Assembly (NCBI GenBank): GCA_024213275.1
Contig: JANAVG010000004.1
Coordinates: 65,759 to 129,758 of the forward strand
From: Rossellomorea sp. BNER
GTDB taxonomy: Bacteria > Bacillota > Bacilli > Bacillales > Bacillaceae_B
DNA length: 64,000 bases
Direction of reading: 5' to 3'
Under the pieces are notes generated by a model. It did not search any database. It was not told the DNA's origin and saw only the letters and a program-made list of their open reading frames with translations. The position numbers and the translations under genes are program-made. This document shows, piece after piece, positions 8,697 through 17,563 of the stretch; positions within the stretch are counted from its first letter, which is position 1, and each line of letters starts with the position of its first letter.

Positions 8697-10214
8697 CTAT
8701 TCTACAAAAATGAGAGGGAAATATAAATGAAACTGTGTTCCTTTTCCTTTCTCGGTCGTTACTTCAATTTTCCCATCATGAGCTTTGACAATTTTATAGC
8801 AAAAGGAAAGTCCAACTCCCCAATTGGTTAACGACGATTTAGTCGAATAAAACGGAGTGAATAGCTCGTTAACATTGTCCGTTTCAATACCAGGTCCGTT
8901 ATCGCTGATTGAGATGACGCCCCAATCATCATTGACGTGCTTAATGTCAATCGAAATTTCACCTGGTTGGTCGGAGATGGCCTCCAAAGCATTTTTGATC
9001 ATGTTATAGATCACTTCAATTATATGTTCTTCATCCAGATACACCATAATCGTTTTTTTAGGATGATGATAATGTAGTTTAATCGTTGGTTTTAATGGGT
9101 GAAACCGTTTCATTGCTTGTTCTACCGGCTGGTGAAGTCCGGAAGGCTTCATATTAAGTGTGATTTGTTTAAGCATTTTGGCGGCATGATTAATACTTTC
9201 AAATGACTGCTCACACGAAGATTCAATAAGCTTTAAGCTATAGGCGGCTTCTTGATCCCCTTCGAATCTTTCCCGCAAAAACTCTGTCTCGGATTGAATG
9301 GCCAGCAAATGATTTTTAATCGCGTGCGTGAATGCGCGTATTCCTAACGAAGCTGTATCGATTTTGCGATTGATTAATGTGTTTACATCCCGATGGTAGC
9401 TTTCTATGGAATTGTACTTATACACATTAAAAACCATAAACCCCAGAGCAAATAAAGCTATAAATGGGAATACCCGCAATTCTGCAAAATACAGATTGAG
9501 GTCAGGTTGTTGATAATTGGGAAACTGTCGACTAAATGTAATTCGCACAAGGAGCTCAGGTGCCCATGAAAACATTAAATATTGGATCGTTCCAAGTGGC
9601 AGTAAGCTAAGCAGAGTAAAAAGGGTATAATTCCTCATAAAACGAATATGACGATGCTTTATATAATGATGAATCATTAATAAAATCCCTACTAATAGAC
9701 TCATAGCATTCACAAAGCGAAACAGTTTATCTCCGATTTGAGTGTACGATTGATAGGTCGAAAGTAAATCTGACTTCAATGTGTAATCCTGTAAATAAAG
9801 ATTGAAAATGGGATCATAAAATAAAAATTGCAGCAGGGCCAATACGCTTAACAGGATAACCGATACGGTTATTTTTTTTGATTTTTTTCGGCTGTTGGTA
9901 AAGGAAAGGGTGAAGCAAAAAAATGAAAAGTAGAATAAAATGACGCCCCCGTTTAACAGCCGGATGATCGTATTCGTGTCAAAGTTTTGCAGAACCAAGT
10001 AGTTCCATGTGCCAGGGCTGAAGTCAAAAAACTGGTTGACGATATTGTAGTAGTAATTGAACTGGGTTAAGTAAAGAATGAAAGCAACATAAGAGCAAAT
10101 AAAACCCAGATTAATGCCGTACATAAATCGCGAGGAAAGACTATCAATCTTCTTATAAGTAAAGAGTATGGTCAGAAATAGAAATAAAACAGCAATAAAG
10201 ATCAGGATCATCAC
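8697..10214 (-). CDS. Membrane sensor histidine kinase with about seven TM segments
   Basis: Sensor partner of the adjacent response regulator. The first 270 or so residues contain about seven hydrophobic segments, with no obvious PAS or Cache domain. A cytoplasmic kinase core follows: FTHAIKNHLLAI with probable phospho-His297, N box MIKNALEAI, DNGPGI, FTPFYSTK and GVGLSFCYKIV. Length is 505 residues. The start is a GTG at 10214; an ATG follows at 10211 and the ribosome binding site is weak, so the exact start is unsure. The signal is presumably a glycan fragment or a transporter partner, inferred from the neighbours. Confidence 0.87.
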   Translation of the reverse strand: MMILIFIAVLFLFLTILFTYKKIDSLSSRFMYGINLGFICSYVAFILYLTQFNYYYNIVNQFFDFSPGTWNYLVLQNFDTNTIIRLLNGGVILFYFSFFCFTLSFTNSRKKSKKITVSVILLSVLALLQFLFYDPIFNLYLQDYTLKSDLLSTYQSYTQIGDKLFRFVNAMSLLVGILLMIHHYIKHRHIRFMRNYTLFTLLSLLPLGTIQYLMFSWAPELLVRITFSRQFPNYQQPDLNLYFAELRVFPFIALFALGFMVFNVYKYNSIESYHRDVNTLINRKIDTASLGIRAFTHAIKNHLLAIQSETEFLRERFEGDQEAAYSLKLIESSCEQSFESINHAAKMLKQITLNMKPSGLHQPVEQAMKRFHPLKPTIKLHYHHPKKTIMVYLDEEHIIEVIYNMIKNALEAISDQPGEISIDIKHVNDDWGVISISDNGPGIETDNVNELFTPFYSTKSSLTNWGVGLSFCYKIVKAHDGKIEVTTEKGKGTQFHLYFPLIFVE

Positions 10215-10226
10215 CTCGATGTATCG

Positions 10227-10294
10227 TTCAGAAAAGTCAGAAAAATAGGGGTATAAAATATTCGTCTTATTTCGAAAATTGAAAACCCTTACAC
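10227..10294 (+). promoter_or_regulatory. Shared regulatory element, copy 2 (upstream of the permease-lyase operon)
   Basis: Matches 367-431 along its length: two TCAGAAAA-like repeats, AGGGGT at 10247-10252 and AACCCT at 10284-10289, start-to-start spacing 37 bp as in copy 1. TTGAAA near 10280 and TATACA near 10300 may be promoter boxes. It lies between the divergent kinase gene and the permease operon, oriented toward the permeases. Confidence 0.7.
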
Positions 10295-10471
10295 TTATTA
10301 TACAGAAACTTTATTAAATTTGGAGGGGGAATGGCGGGGAAGTCTTTACTTTTTGAGACTATAAGTCTAGTAAAATCGAAGCTCATAGATATCAGCTCAT
10401 CTAATAATTGTTCAGGCTAATGAAAAAAGAATTGCTAAAGATTACTCTCAGTCAAGGAAGGAGTAGGAGTC
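10295..10471 (+). promoter_or_regulatory. Leader of the permease operon
   Basis: Untranslated leader of about 170 bases with a short inverted repeat around GACTATAAGTC (near 10357). I see no known riboswitch and no convincing small ORF. Confidence 0.4.
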
Positions 10472-11371
10472 ATGCCAAAAAAGACGCGAATAAAATCGGC
10501 ACACGCAAAGAGAAATCGTATCGTTGCTTATGCTTTTTTACTCCCCAATATTTTGGGGTTCTCAGTATTTATATTTTTCCCTGTGATTGCTTCGTTCTTG
10601 ATGAGCTTCACTTCGTGGAATGGATTTGGTCAGATTGAATTTGTAGGGTTGAAAAACTACATCAATTTAATGGGGGATCCAAGCTTCCGCATATCTTTCC
10701 TGAATAGTATTTTATTCACCTTAATATCCGTTCCTATCACTTTATTTCTTTCGATTCTGTTAGCCGTTGCCTTAAATAAAGGGATAAGGTTTGTGAAATT
10801 TTTCAGAACAGCCGTTTTCCTGCCTTATGTGACGGCGACGGTTGCGGTTGCGGCAGTGTGGCAATTAATTTTTAATCCATCGATGGGACCGATTAATAAT
10901 GTCCTCCAAGCAATTGGGATTGACAATCCGCCACAATGGCTGTCATCTCCCGAGTGGGCACTTGTTTCCGTATCCATCGTGTATATCTGGCATTCTGTCG
11001 GCTACTATATGATTCTTTATTTAGCAGGATTACAAAGCATTCCTGACTATTTATATGAAGCGGCAGAACTAGACGGAGCAGGCCCTGTGGCCAAGTTTTT
11101 TAATGTAACATTGCCGATGCTTTCACCAGTCATTTTCTTTACAACGATTATTGGGATCATTAACTCGTTTAAAGTGTTTGACCTTATTTATGTGTTAACC
11201 GGTGGAGGACCGGGTCGTTCCACCCACGTACTTGTTTACGATATTTATAATGTGGCCTTTAAGCAGTTTGAATATGGTTATGCTTCTGCGATGGCTTATG
11301 TCCTGTTCTTACTCATCATTATCATTGCTTATATCCAATTTAAAGGTCAGAAGAAATGGGTGAATTATTAA
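10472..11371 (+). CDS. Sugar ABC transporter permease (LplB/UgpA type)
   Basis: First of two membrane subunits of the glycan-fragment importer. The 299 residues contain six TM segments, with one near residue 25 beginning VAYAFLLPNILGF. The EAA loop YEAAELDGAG followed by LPMLSP is the docking site for the ATPase. A TAGGAGT site precedes the ATG at 10472. No ATPase gene is in the window; such Bacillota importers commonly share an MsmX-type ATPase encoded elsewhere. It pairs with the permease at 11439 and the binding protein at 475. Confidence 0.92.
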   Translation: MPKKTRIKSAHAKRNRIVAYAFLLPNILGFSVFIFFPVIASFLMSFTSWNGFGQIEFVGLKNYINLMGDPSFRISFLNSILFTLISVPITLFLSILLAVALNKGIRFVKFFRTAVFLPYVTATVAVAAVWQLIFNPSMGPINNVLQAIGIDNPPQWLSSPEWALVSVSIVYIWHSVGYYMILYLAGLQSIPDYLYEAAELDGAGPVAKFFNVTLPMLSPVIFFTTIIGIINSFKVFDLIYVLTGGGPGRSTHVLVYDIYNVAFKQFEYGYASAMAYVLFLLIIIIAYIQFKGQKKWVNY

Positions 11372-11438
11372 GCAGTCTGTCTATCTCAGCTTCTCATGTG
11401 AGAAGGGGGATCAGCTGCAGTAGAAAGGAGAAACGCAA

Positions 11439-12317
11439 ATGGAGATATCAACAGAAAAAACAACCCCGCATGTGTACGATCAGAAAAGAACGAAAACGAA
11501 GTCGCAAATAAAGAAAATCATCAAGTACCTTTTGATTATCTCGGTCTCATTAATGATGGTTTTACCGTTTATATGGATGCTGTCAGCGTCATTAAAAGCA
11601 GAAGCAGATATATTCGGGTTCCCGATCAAATGGATTCCGGAAACGTTCCATTGGAGTAATTACAAAGAAGTGTGGACAAGGCATCCCTTTCATCTCTATT
11701 ACTTAAACACGCTGAAAATAGCGGTGATCACCACCATTTTGCTTGTCATTACGAGCTCGCTAGCAGGATACGCTTTTTCGAAAGTGAAATTCCCAGAGCG
11801 GGATAAGCTCTTTTTTCTTTATGTCACTACCATGATGATTCCTTACCAGGTAATGATGATTCCCCAGTTTATGATTTTAAAAGAATTGAATCTAGTCGAT
11901 TCACATTGGTCGCTCATATTACTGGGAGCATTCAACCCGTTTGGAGTCTTTTTATTCCGTCAGTTCTTTTTATCGATTCCGGATGAACTCATTGAAGCAG
12001 CTCGTATAGATGGCCTGAATGAATTCGGGATTTATTGGAAAATCATTTTGCCGCTATCAAAGCCAGCGATTGCCACGCTTGTGATTTTCTCATTTATGCA
12101 TGCATGGAATGACTTCTTAGGACCACTCATTTATTTAACCTCAGATCATTTATACACATTACAACTTGGCATGCAGCATTTCGTCACAACATTCAACACC
12201 GAATATTCCCTATTAATGGCCGCAGCAGTGTCTGCAATTGTACCGACTTTACTTGTTTACATCCTTGCACAGGATCACTTTATTAAAGGGGTAGCGAATA
12301 CAGGAATTAAGGGGTAA
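11439..12317 (+). CDS. Sugar ABC transporter permease (LplC/UgpE type)
   Basis: Second membrane subunit of the importer, 292 residues with six TM segments and a basic N-terminal tail. The EAA motif IEAARIDGLNEF is followed by ILPLSKPAI. AAAGGAG precedes the ATG. The 67-base gap from the first permease contains a small CTTCTC/GAGAAG hairpin. The PL8 lyase follows 53 bases downstream in the same operon, so uptake and extracellular cleavage are co-expressed. Confidence 0.92.
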   Translation: MEISTEKTTPHVYDQKRTKTKSQIKKIIKYLLIISVSLMMVLPFIWMLSASLKAEADIFGFPIKWIPETFHWSNYKEVWTRHPFHLYYLNTLKIAVITTILLVITSSLAGYAFSKVKFPERDKLFFLYVTTMMIPYQVMMIPQFMILKELNLVDSHWSLILLGAFNPFGVFLFRQFFLSIPDELIEAARIDGLNEFGIYWKIILPLSKPAIATLVIFSFMHAWNDFLGPLIYLTSDHLYTLQLGMQHFVTTFNTEYSLLMAAAVSAIVPTLLVYILAQDHFIKGVANTGIKG

Positions 12318-12370
12318 GGAGCAGGTCCCCGTTTAGGGGATTATAAAATATATCAAAAAGGAGTGGCGTT

Positions 12371-15300
12371 TTGAAGAAATTGGATCTTTGGAAAAAGGTT
12401 TGGATGTTAATGCTCACGGTAATTCTTCTATTTTCTTCGGTTGGAAGTATAGGGAAAGGGGTAGCGGAAGAACCGTTTGGACTGATGAATCCTGGATTTG
12501 AAGAAATTCTTCCAGATGGAGGAGGAAATTGGACCAGTCCAGGAGCCGTTGGATGGAGTGTATGGACACCAGTAGGAAATCCTTCTGCAACAGTAAGTGA
12601 TTCGATCTATCGTACAGGCGGGCATTCTTTGCAAATCTCTTCTCCTGAAAACGGAAGAGCCGCGGTTTCACAAGATATTGCGATTGAAGGAGGAAATCAT
12701 TATAAACTTAGTGCCTGGTTGAAAACCACTGATGTCACAAGCACTCAAGGAGCAAGACTGAGAGTGGTTTATTATAGCGGGGACCAACAGATCAATTTAA
12801 TTTACTCTGATAAATTAAGAGGTACAAATGATTGGACCCGAATTGAAAAAGCGCTGGATCCTCCAAAAGAAGTCGATCGCATACGAGTGCAGCTTTTCCT
12901 TGAGGAAGGAACAGGTACGGTCTGGTTTGATGATGTTTCACTAGTAAAATGGAATCCGATTGAAGAAATTGAAATAGAAGAAGAGCAGGTAACCGTTGAA
13001 GAGCAAAAAAGTGTACCACTTACATGGAGCTTTACTCCTAGGGATGCGGTGGAAACAGGGATTCAATGGGAGTCGTCAGATCCTTCAGTGGCCACGGTTC
13101 AAGATGGAATCGTAACAGGTGTTCGTGAGGGACAAGTGGCGATTACCGTTAAAACAAAAGAGGGGCTGTCTGATTATTGCATGGTAACGGTTACGAAAGA
13201 TCCTGACCTGCCGCCGGTTGCCATTGAATCGATTACTTTATCACCAGAGACAGTCACTCTAGACGAAAATCGTTTCACGTTGCTAACGGCAAACGTCCAG
13301 CCACAAGAAGCCGACACTGGATCTCTTCAATGGACATCTTCAAATGAACAAGTGGCTATTGTTGGAAAAGGCGGACTGATAGAAGCCATTTCTCCAGGAA
13401 CTTCGACGATTACCGTTCAATCAAAGGATGGAAGTGTTAAAGATCAAAGTACATTAACCGTTAGAGGTTATGAGAAGGATGAATATGATCAGCTCAGGCA
13501 AAGATGGGAAGAACAATTGCTTGGAACGTCAGCATTTGACGAAAGCAATCCTAAAATGGCCGAAATGATGAAGAAGAAAACGGAAAAAGCAGAAAGATTA
13601 TGGGTGACGATGTATAAAAATGAAGATCGTACATTTTTATGGAGCGATTTAGCCAGTACAACAGATTCCGGAGTCATTACACAAAGTTACCGTAATCTTT
13701 ATGCGATGGCGGAAGCATTTGTTTCAGAGCAGTCGTCTCTCTATCATCATCCAGGGCTACTTGAAGACATCATCTCTGGGATGGAGTGGATGTATGAACA
13801 TCGTTATAACGAGAAAATCAGTCAATACAGCAACTGGTGGCATTGGGAAATCGGCGGTCCACAAGCACTGAATAATCTCGTTGTACTTTTATATAACTAT
13901 TTAGATGATGAGAAAATTAATCGTTATATGGCGGTAGTCGATCATTTTCAGCCTGACCCGACTAAATCAGGTGCGACTACACCGGATAACTACAGAGAAG
14001 CCTTCGGTGCTAACCGAGTGGATGTGAGTAAAGTCGTTGCTGTTAGAGGAATGATTGTAAAAGACGCTAATAAACTTGCGGCTTCCCGTGATGCCCTAAG
14101 TCAGGTATTTGAATATGTCTCAGAAGGAAATGGATTCTATAAGGATGGGTCATTTGTTCAGCATGAAGACATTGCTTACACCGGATCATACGGAAATGTA
14201 TTAATGGAAGGGGTAACCGAACTTCTTGAGGTTTTCAGTGGTTCTACATGGAAAGTGACCGACCCAAATGTGAACAATGTGTACGAATGGATCCACGATA
14301 GCTTCGAGCCTCTTATGTATAAAGGAAGTTTAATGGATATGGTGAGAGGTCGGGCAATTTCACGTGACTTCCTCCAGGATCATCATGCCGGACATTCAAT
14401 CATCAAAACCGTTGTACGGATGGGGCAGTTTGCTCCTGAACCTTATGGAGACCGCTTCCTCCGCATGGCAAAGCAATGGATACAACAAGATACTTTCTTA
14501 GATTATATCGACAATGCGGAAAGCTTCCGGGATATCACATTGGCTAAGAAATTGTTAAATAACAGCGAAGTTAAACCTCGTGGTGAACTGTATTTGCATA
14601 AAACCTTCGCATCGATGGATAGGGTTGTGCACCGTAAGCCTGGCTATGCCTTTGGACTCAGCATGTATTCCAATCGAATTCAAAACTACGAAGACATGAA
14701 TAACGAAAATCGCAAAGGCTGGTATACAGGAGAAGGAATGACGTATTTATACAATGGTGATCTTGGACAGTTCAGCGACGGGTATTGGCCGACGGTCGAT
14801 CCTTATCGTTTGCCAGGAACTACTATTGATACAATGACTCGCGCAGATGGAAGCGGGGAGCATCGTTCCACACAATCGTGGACAGGTGGAACTACACTCG
14901 ATGAACAATATGGATCAGTGGGAATGGAGTATGATGCCTGGAACAGTTCATTGAAGGCGAAGAAGTCATGGTTTATGTTCGATAATGAAATAGTTGCCCT
15001 TGGTGCTGACATCACGAGTTCAGACGATCGTCCCATTGAAACCATTGTTGAAAACAGAAAAATTCGACTGGACGGTTCAAATAAAGTCATTATCAACGGG
15101 GAATCCCAAATGAACGAATTAGGTTCCGAAAAGGAAATCCAAGACGTAGAGTGGGCTTATCTGGAAGGGAATGAAGAAGGAGCGGATATAGGATATTATT
15201 TCCCGGAAAAAGCCGATCTTCATGCTAAAAAAGAACTACGAGAAGGAAAATGGAGTGATATTAATTACGGGGGACCTGAAGAAGTGATTAAGCGCTCGTA

Positions 15301-16114
15301 TGCAACCATGTGGTTTGATCATGGGGAAAATCCGAACGCTGCAACCTATGCCTACACATTATTACCGAATCGATCAGCAGATGGGATAGAACAATATGCC
15401 GAAAATCCCGATATTCAAATATTACGAAATGATAAAGCTGTTCAAGCCGTTCACGAAACGACTCAAAACATCCTCGGTGCGAATTTCTGGGAAAGTACAA
15501 AACAACAAGCTGGACCGTTAACTGTGTACGACAAAGCGTCCATCACCATGAAAGAAACGGAAGACGAGCTTGAAATTGCCGTCTCAGACCCGACCATGGA
15601 AAACGATGGAACCATTGAAGTCGAAATTGACCGGAAAGCCTTCGGGGTGATAGAAGCAGATGAACATGTGAAAGTGACAAAGTTAAAGCCGTTTATCAAA
15701 TTAGAAATTGATGTCAAAGGAGCAAAAGGGAAGACGTTCACGACAAAGTTACAGCTTAATCCGAAACAGTCGGATCAAAGTAATCATTTTCTAACAAAAG
15801 CGGAAATGGGTCAGGAGCAGATGGAAGCAAATAGTACCATCGAGGCGGAAATGAACATCTCCAATCAAACCACTGATAGTGAAAAGGCAACGGTTACGAT
15901 CGCTTTTTACAACTGGAAAGGAGAGCTAAAAGAAGCTGTCCATCATGAAGAAGACTTTGGTCCAGGCCGAACGAAAGATATCAAGCAGTCCCTTAAACTG
16001 CCAGAGAAAATTGACGGTGGAGAGGTGAGGATTTTTATGTGGAAAGGAAAAGACCTCAGAAGTGGAGATTATCAGCTGCTTTCCAATGTCATCACATTCC
16101 CTGTCACATACTGA
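12371..16114 (+). CDS. Secreted polysaccharide lyase family 8 (hyaluronate/chondroitin lyase-like)
   Basis: Extracellular endo- or exolyase cleaving hyaluronan, chondroitin or a related polymer (xanthan lyases are also PL8). TTG start behind AAAAGGAG, then a signal peptide to about residue 32. Next come a carbohydrate-binding-like beta-sandwich (about 37-195), two Big_2-like Ig domains (about 203-278 and 284-366), the alpha/alpha toroid (about 372-745), and the beta-supersandwich. The catalytic trio is visible as Asn548, His598 and Tyr607, with the same mutual spacing (50 and 9) as in pneumococcal hyaluronate lyase. The substrate-clamp motif NWWHWEIGGP is present. A further domain of about 100 residues ends the 1247-residue protein. 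No LPXTG or SLH anchor is seen, so it is probably released. Confidence 0.93.
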   Translation: MKKLDLWKKVWMLMLTVILLFSSVGSIGKGVAEEPFGLMNPGFEEILPDGGGNWTSPGAVGWSVWTPVGNPSATVSDSIYRTGGHSLQISSPENGRAAVSQDIAIEGGNHYKLSAWLKTTDVTSTQGARLRVVYYSGDQQINLIYSDKLRGTNDWTRIEKALDPPKEVDRIRVQLFLEEGTGTVWFDDVSLVKWNPIEEIEIEEEQVTVEEQKSVPLTWSFTPRDAVETGIQWESSDPSVATVQDGIVTGVREGQVAITVKTKEGLSDYCMVTVTKDPDLPPVAIESITLSPETVTLDENRFTLLTANVQPQEADTGSLQWTSSNEQVAIVGKGGLIEAISPGTSTITVQSKDGSVKDQSTLTVRGYEKDEYDQLRQRWEEQLLGTSAFDESNPKMAEMMKKKTEKAERLWVTMYKNEDRTFLWSDLASTTDSGVITQSYRNLYAMAEAFVSEQSSLYHHPGLLEDIISGMEWMYEHRYNEKISQYSNWWHWEIGGPQALNNLVVLLYNYLDDEKINRYMAVVDHFQPDPTKSGATTPDNYREAFGANRVDVSKVVAVRGMIVKDANKLAASRDALSQVFEYVSEGNGFYKDGSFVQHEDIAYTGSYGNVLMEGVTELLEVFSGSTWKVTDPNVNNVYEWIHDSFEPLMYKGSLMDMVRGRAISRDFLQDHHAGHSIIKTVVRMGQFAPEPYGDRFLRMAKQWIQQDTFLDYIDNAESFRDITLAKKLLNNSEVKPRGELYLHKTFASMDRVVHRKPGYAFGLSMYSNRIQNYEDMNNENRKGWYTGEGMTYLYNGDLGQFSDGYWPTVDPYRLPGTTIDTMTRADGSGEHRSTQSWTGGTTLDEQYGSVGMEYDAWNSSLKAKKSWFMFDNEIVALGADITSSDDRPIETIVENRKIRLDGSNKVIINGESQMNELGSEKEIQDVEWAYLEGNEEGADIGYYFPEKADLHAKKELREGKWSDINYGGPEEVIKRSYATMWFDHGENPNAATYAYTLLPNRSADGIEQYAENPDIQILRNDKAVQAVHETTQNILGANFWESTKQQAGPLTVYDKASITMKETEDELEIAVSDPTMENDGTIEVEIDRKAFGVIEADEHVKVTKLKPFIKLEIDVKGAKGKTFTTKLQLNPKQSDQSNHFLTKAEMGQEQMEANSTIEAEMNISNQTTDSEKATVTIAFYNWKGELKEAVHHEEDFGPGRTKDIKQSLKLPEKIDGGEVRIFMWKGKDLRSGDYQLLSNVITFPVTY

Positions 16115-16129
16115 TGAGAGGAGAGGACA

Positions 16130-17563
16130 GTGTTGAGTCAAAAACGGCCGAACCTTATTTATCTATTTGCAGATCAATGGCGAAGGCAAGCGGTTGGGTA
16201 TGCAAAGGAAGACCCCGTATACACACCGAATATCGATCAATTTGCCTTAGAAAGCATGACATTTACACAGGCTTTGACGTGCAATCCGTTATGCTCTCCG
16301 CATCGGGCATCGCTTTTAACGGGAAAATACCCGATGAGTACGGGAGTTTACACGAATTGTAAGGTCGGTGCTGATGTGATGTTACAGCCTGAGGAAAGAT
16401 GTATAAGTGATGTATTAAAAGATGCGGGTTATGCAACAGGTTATATTGGAAAATGGCATTTGGATTTACCAGAGCTCCAATACCAATCCAACCCAGAATC
16501 AGGCGCTTCGGGCTGGGATGCCTATACACCTCCTGGTCCAAAACGTCATGGCTTTGATGAGTGGTACTCGTACGGTGCATGGGATGATCATCTGTCTCCA
16601 CATTATTGGCAAAACAGTCCAGAGAAAATTAAACCGAATAAGTGGTCAGTGGAGCATGAGACAGATAAGGCAATTGAATTTATTAATAGTAGAAACTCGG
16701 AGGAGCCGTTTGCCTTATTTGTTTCATGGAATCCACCCCATAGCCCTTTTGATCAAGTACCGCAGCAATACAAAGATATTTATAAACATAAAGCCCTTCC
16801 GCTTCGAAAGAATGTCACTTCAGATTCCTTCATGGTTCATACAGGGGAGAAGGTAGAAGATGGATTAGGGAAGCTTCAAGAGAATCAAAGAGATTATTTT
16901 GCCGCCATAACAGGAATTGATGAAAACTTTGGTCGCATCCTCGATGTGTTAAAGGAGCTTCAAATAGAAGAGGATACGATTATCGTCTTAACATCGGATC
17001 ACGGAGAAATGATGGGTTCTCACGGGCTAATGGCGAAGCATGTCTGGTATGAAGAATCGATAGGAGTTCCATTTTTAATCAGATGGCCAGGAAAGATTCC
17101 GTCACTAGTGACCCATTCTCTTCTCAATACAGTTGATATTATGCCGACATTGCTTACATTAATTGGACTGCCTGTTCCTTCTCAAGTAGAAGGAACAGAC
17201 TTATCCCCTGTACTAAAAGGGGAGAGGAAAGAGCTCGTAAAACAAGCCTATCTCTGTGCCTATCCTGGACGAAAAGAAGCAATTGAACAATTTCGAGAGT
17301 CAGGGCTTGATAACCGCGCATACGGCTGGCGGGGTATTCGCACGAAAGAGTACATGTATGTAGTCCATAGAGGCTACTCGCCAGGGGAGAAAACGGTTCG
17401 TATGTTTTATGATTTGGAAAGAGATCCGTATCAACTCGAGCCGGAAGTAATGGAATCACCCCAAAGCCATTTTATCGCTCATAAGCTTGAAGAGGAGTTA
17501 GCTGTGTGGATTACCAGCACTAATGATCCATTTATCATCAATAATGAGGTGAAAAGTAAATGA
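16130..17563 (+). CDS. Cytoplasmic sulfatase (Cys-type, FGly-dependent)
   Basis: Removes sulfate esters from imported glycan fragments. The N-terminal sulfatase fold has metal ligand Asp in LFADQW and the signature CSPHRASLLTG, where Cys55 would be oxidised to formylglycine. GKWHL and TSDHGEMMGSHGL add further active-site residues. At 477 residues it is full length. No signal peptide is present, so it acts inside the cell. GTG start at 16130 behind GAGGAGAGG. Its stop overlaps the GH88 start, indicating coupled translation. No maturase gene is visible in the window. Confidence 0.92.
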   Translation: MLSQKRPNLIYLFADQWRRQAVGYAKEDPVYTPNIDQFALESMTFTQALTCNPLCSPHRASLLTGKYPMSTGVYTNCKVGADVMLQPEERCISDVLKDAGYATGYIGKWHLDLPELQYQSNPESGASGWDAYTPPGPKRHGFDEWYSYGAWDDHLSPHYWQNSPEKIKPNKWSVEHETDKAIEFINSRNSEEPFALFVSWNPPHSPFDQVPQQYKDIYKHKALPLRKNVTSDSFMVHTGEKVEDGLGKLQENQRDYFAAITGIDENFGRILDVLKELQIEEDTIIVLTSDHGEMMGSHGLMAKHVWYEESIGVPFLIRWPGKIPSLVTHSLLNTVDIMPTLLTLIGLPVPSQVEGTDLSPVLKGERKELVKQAYLCAYPGRKEAIEQFRESGLDNRAYGWRGIRTKEYMYVVHRGYSPGEKTVRMFYDLERDPYQLEPEVMESPQSHFIAHKLEEELAVWITSTNDPFIINNEVKSK

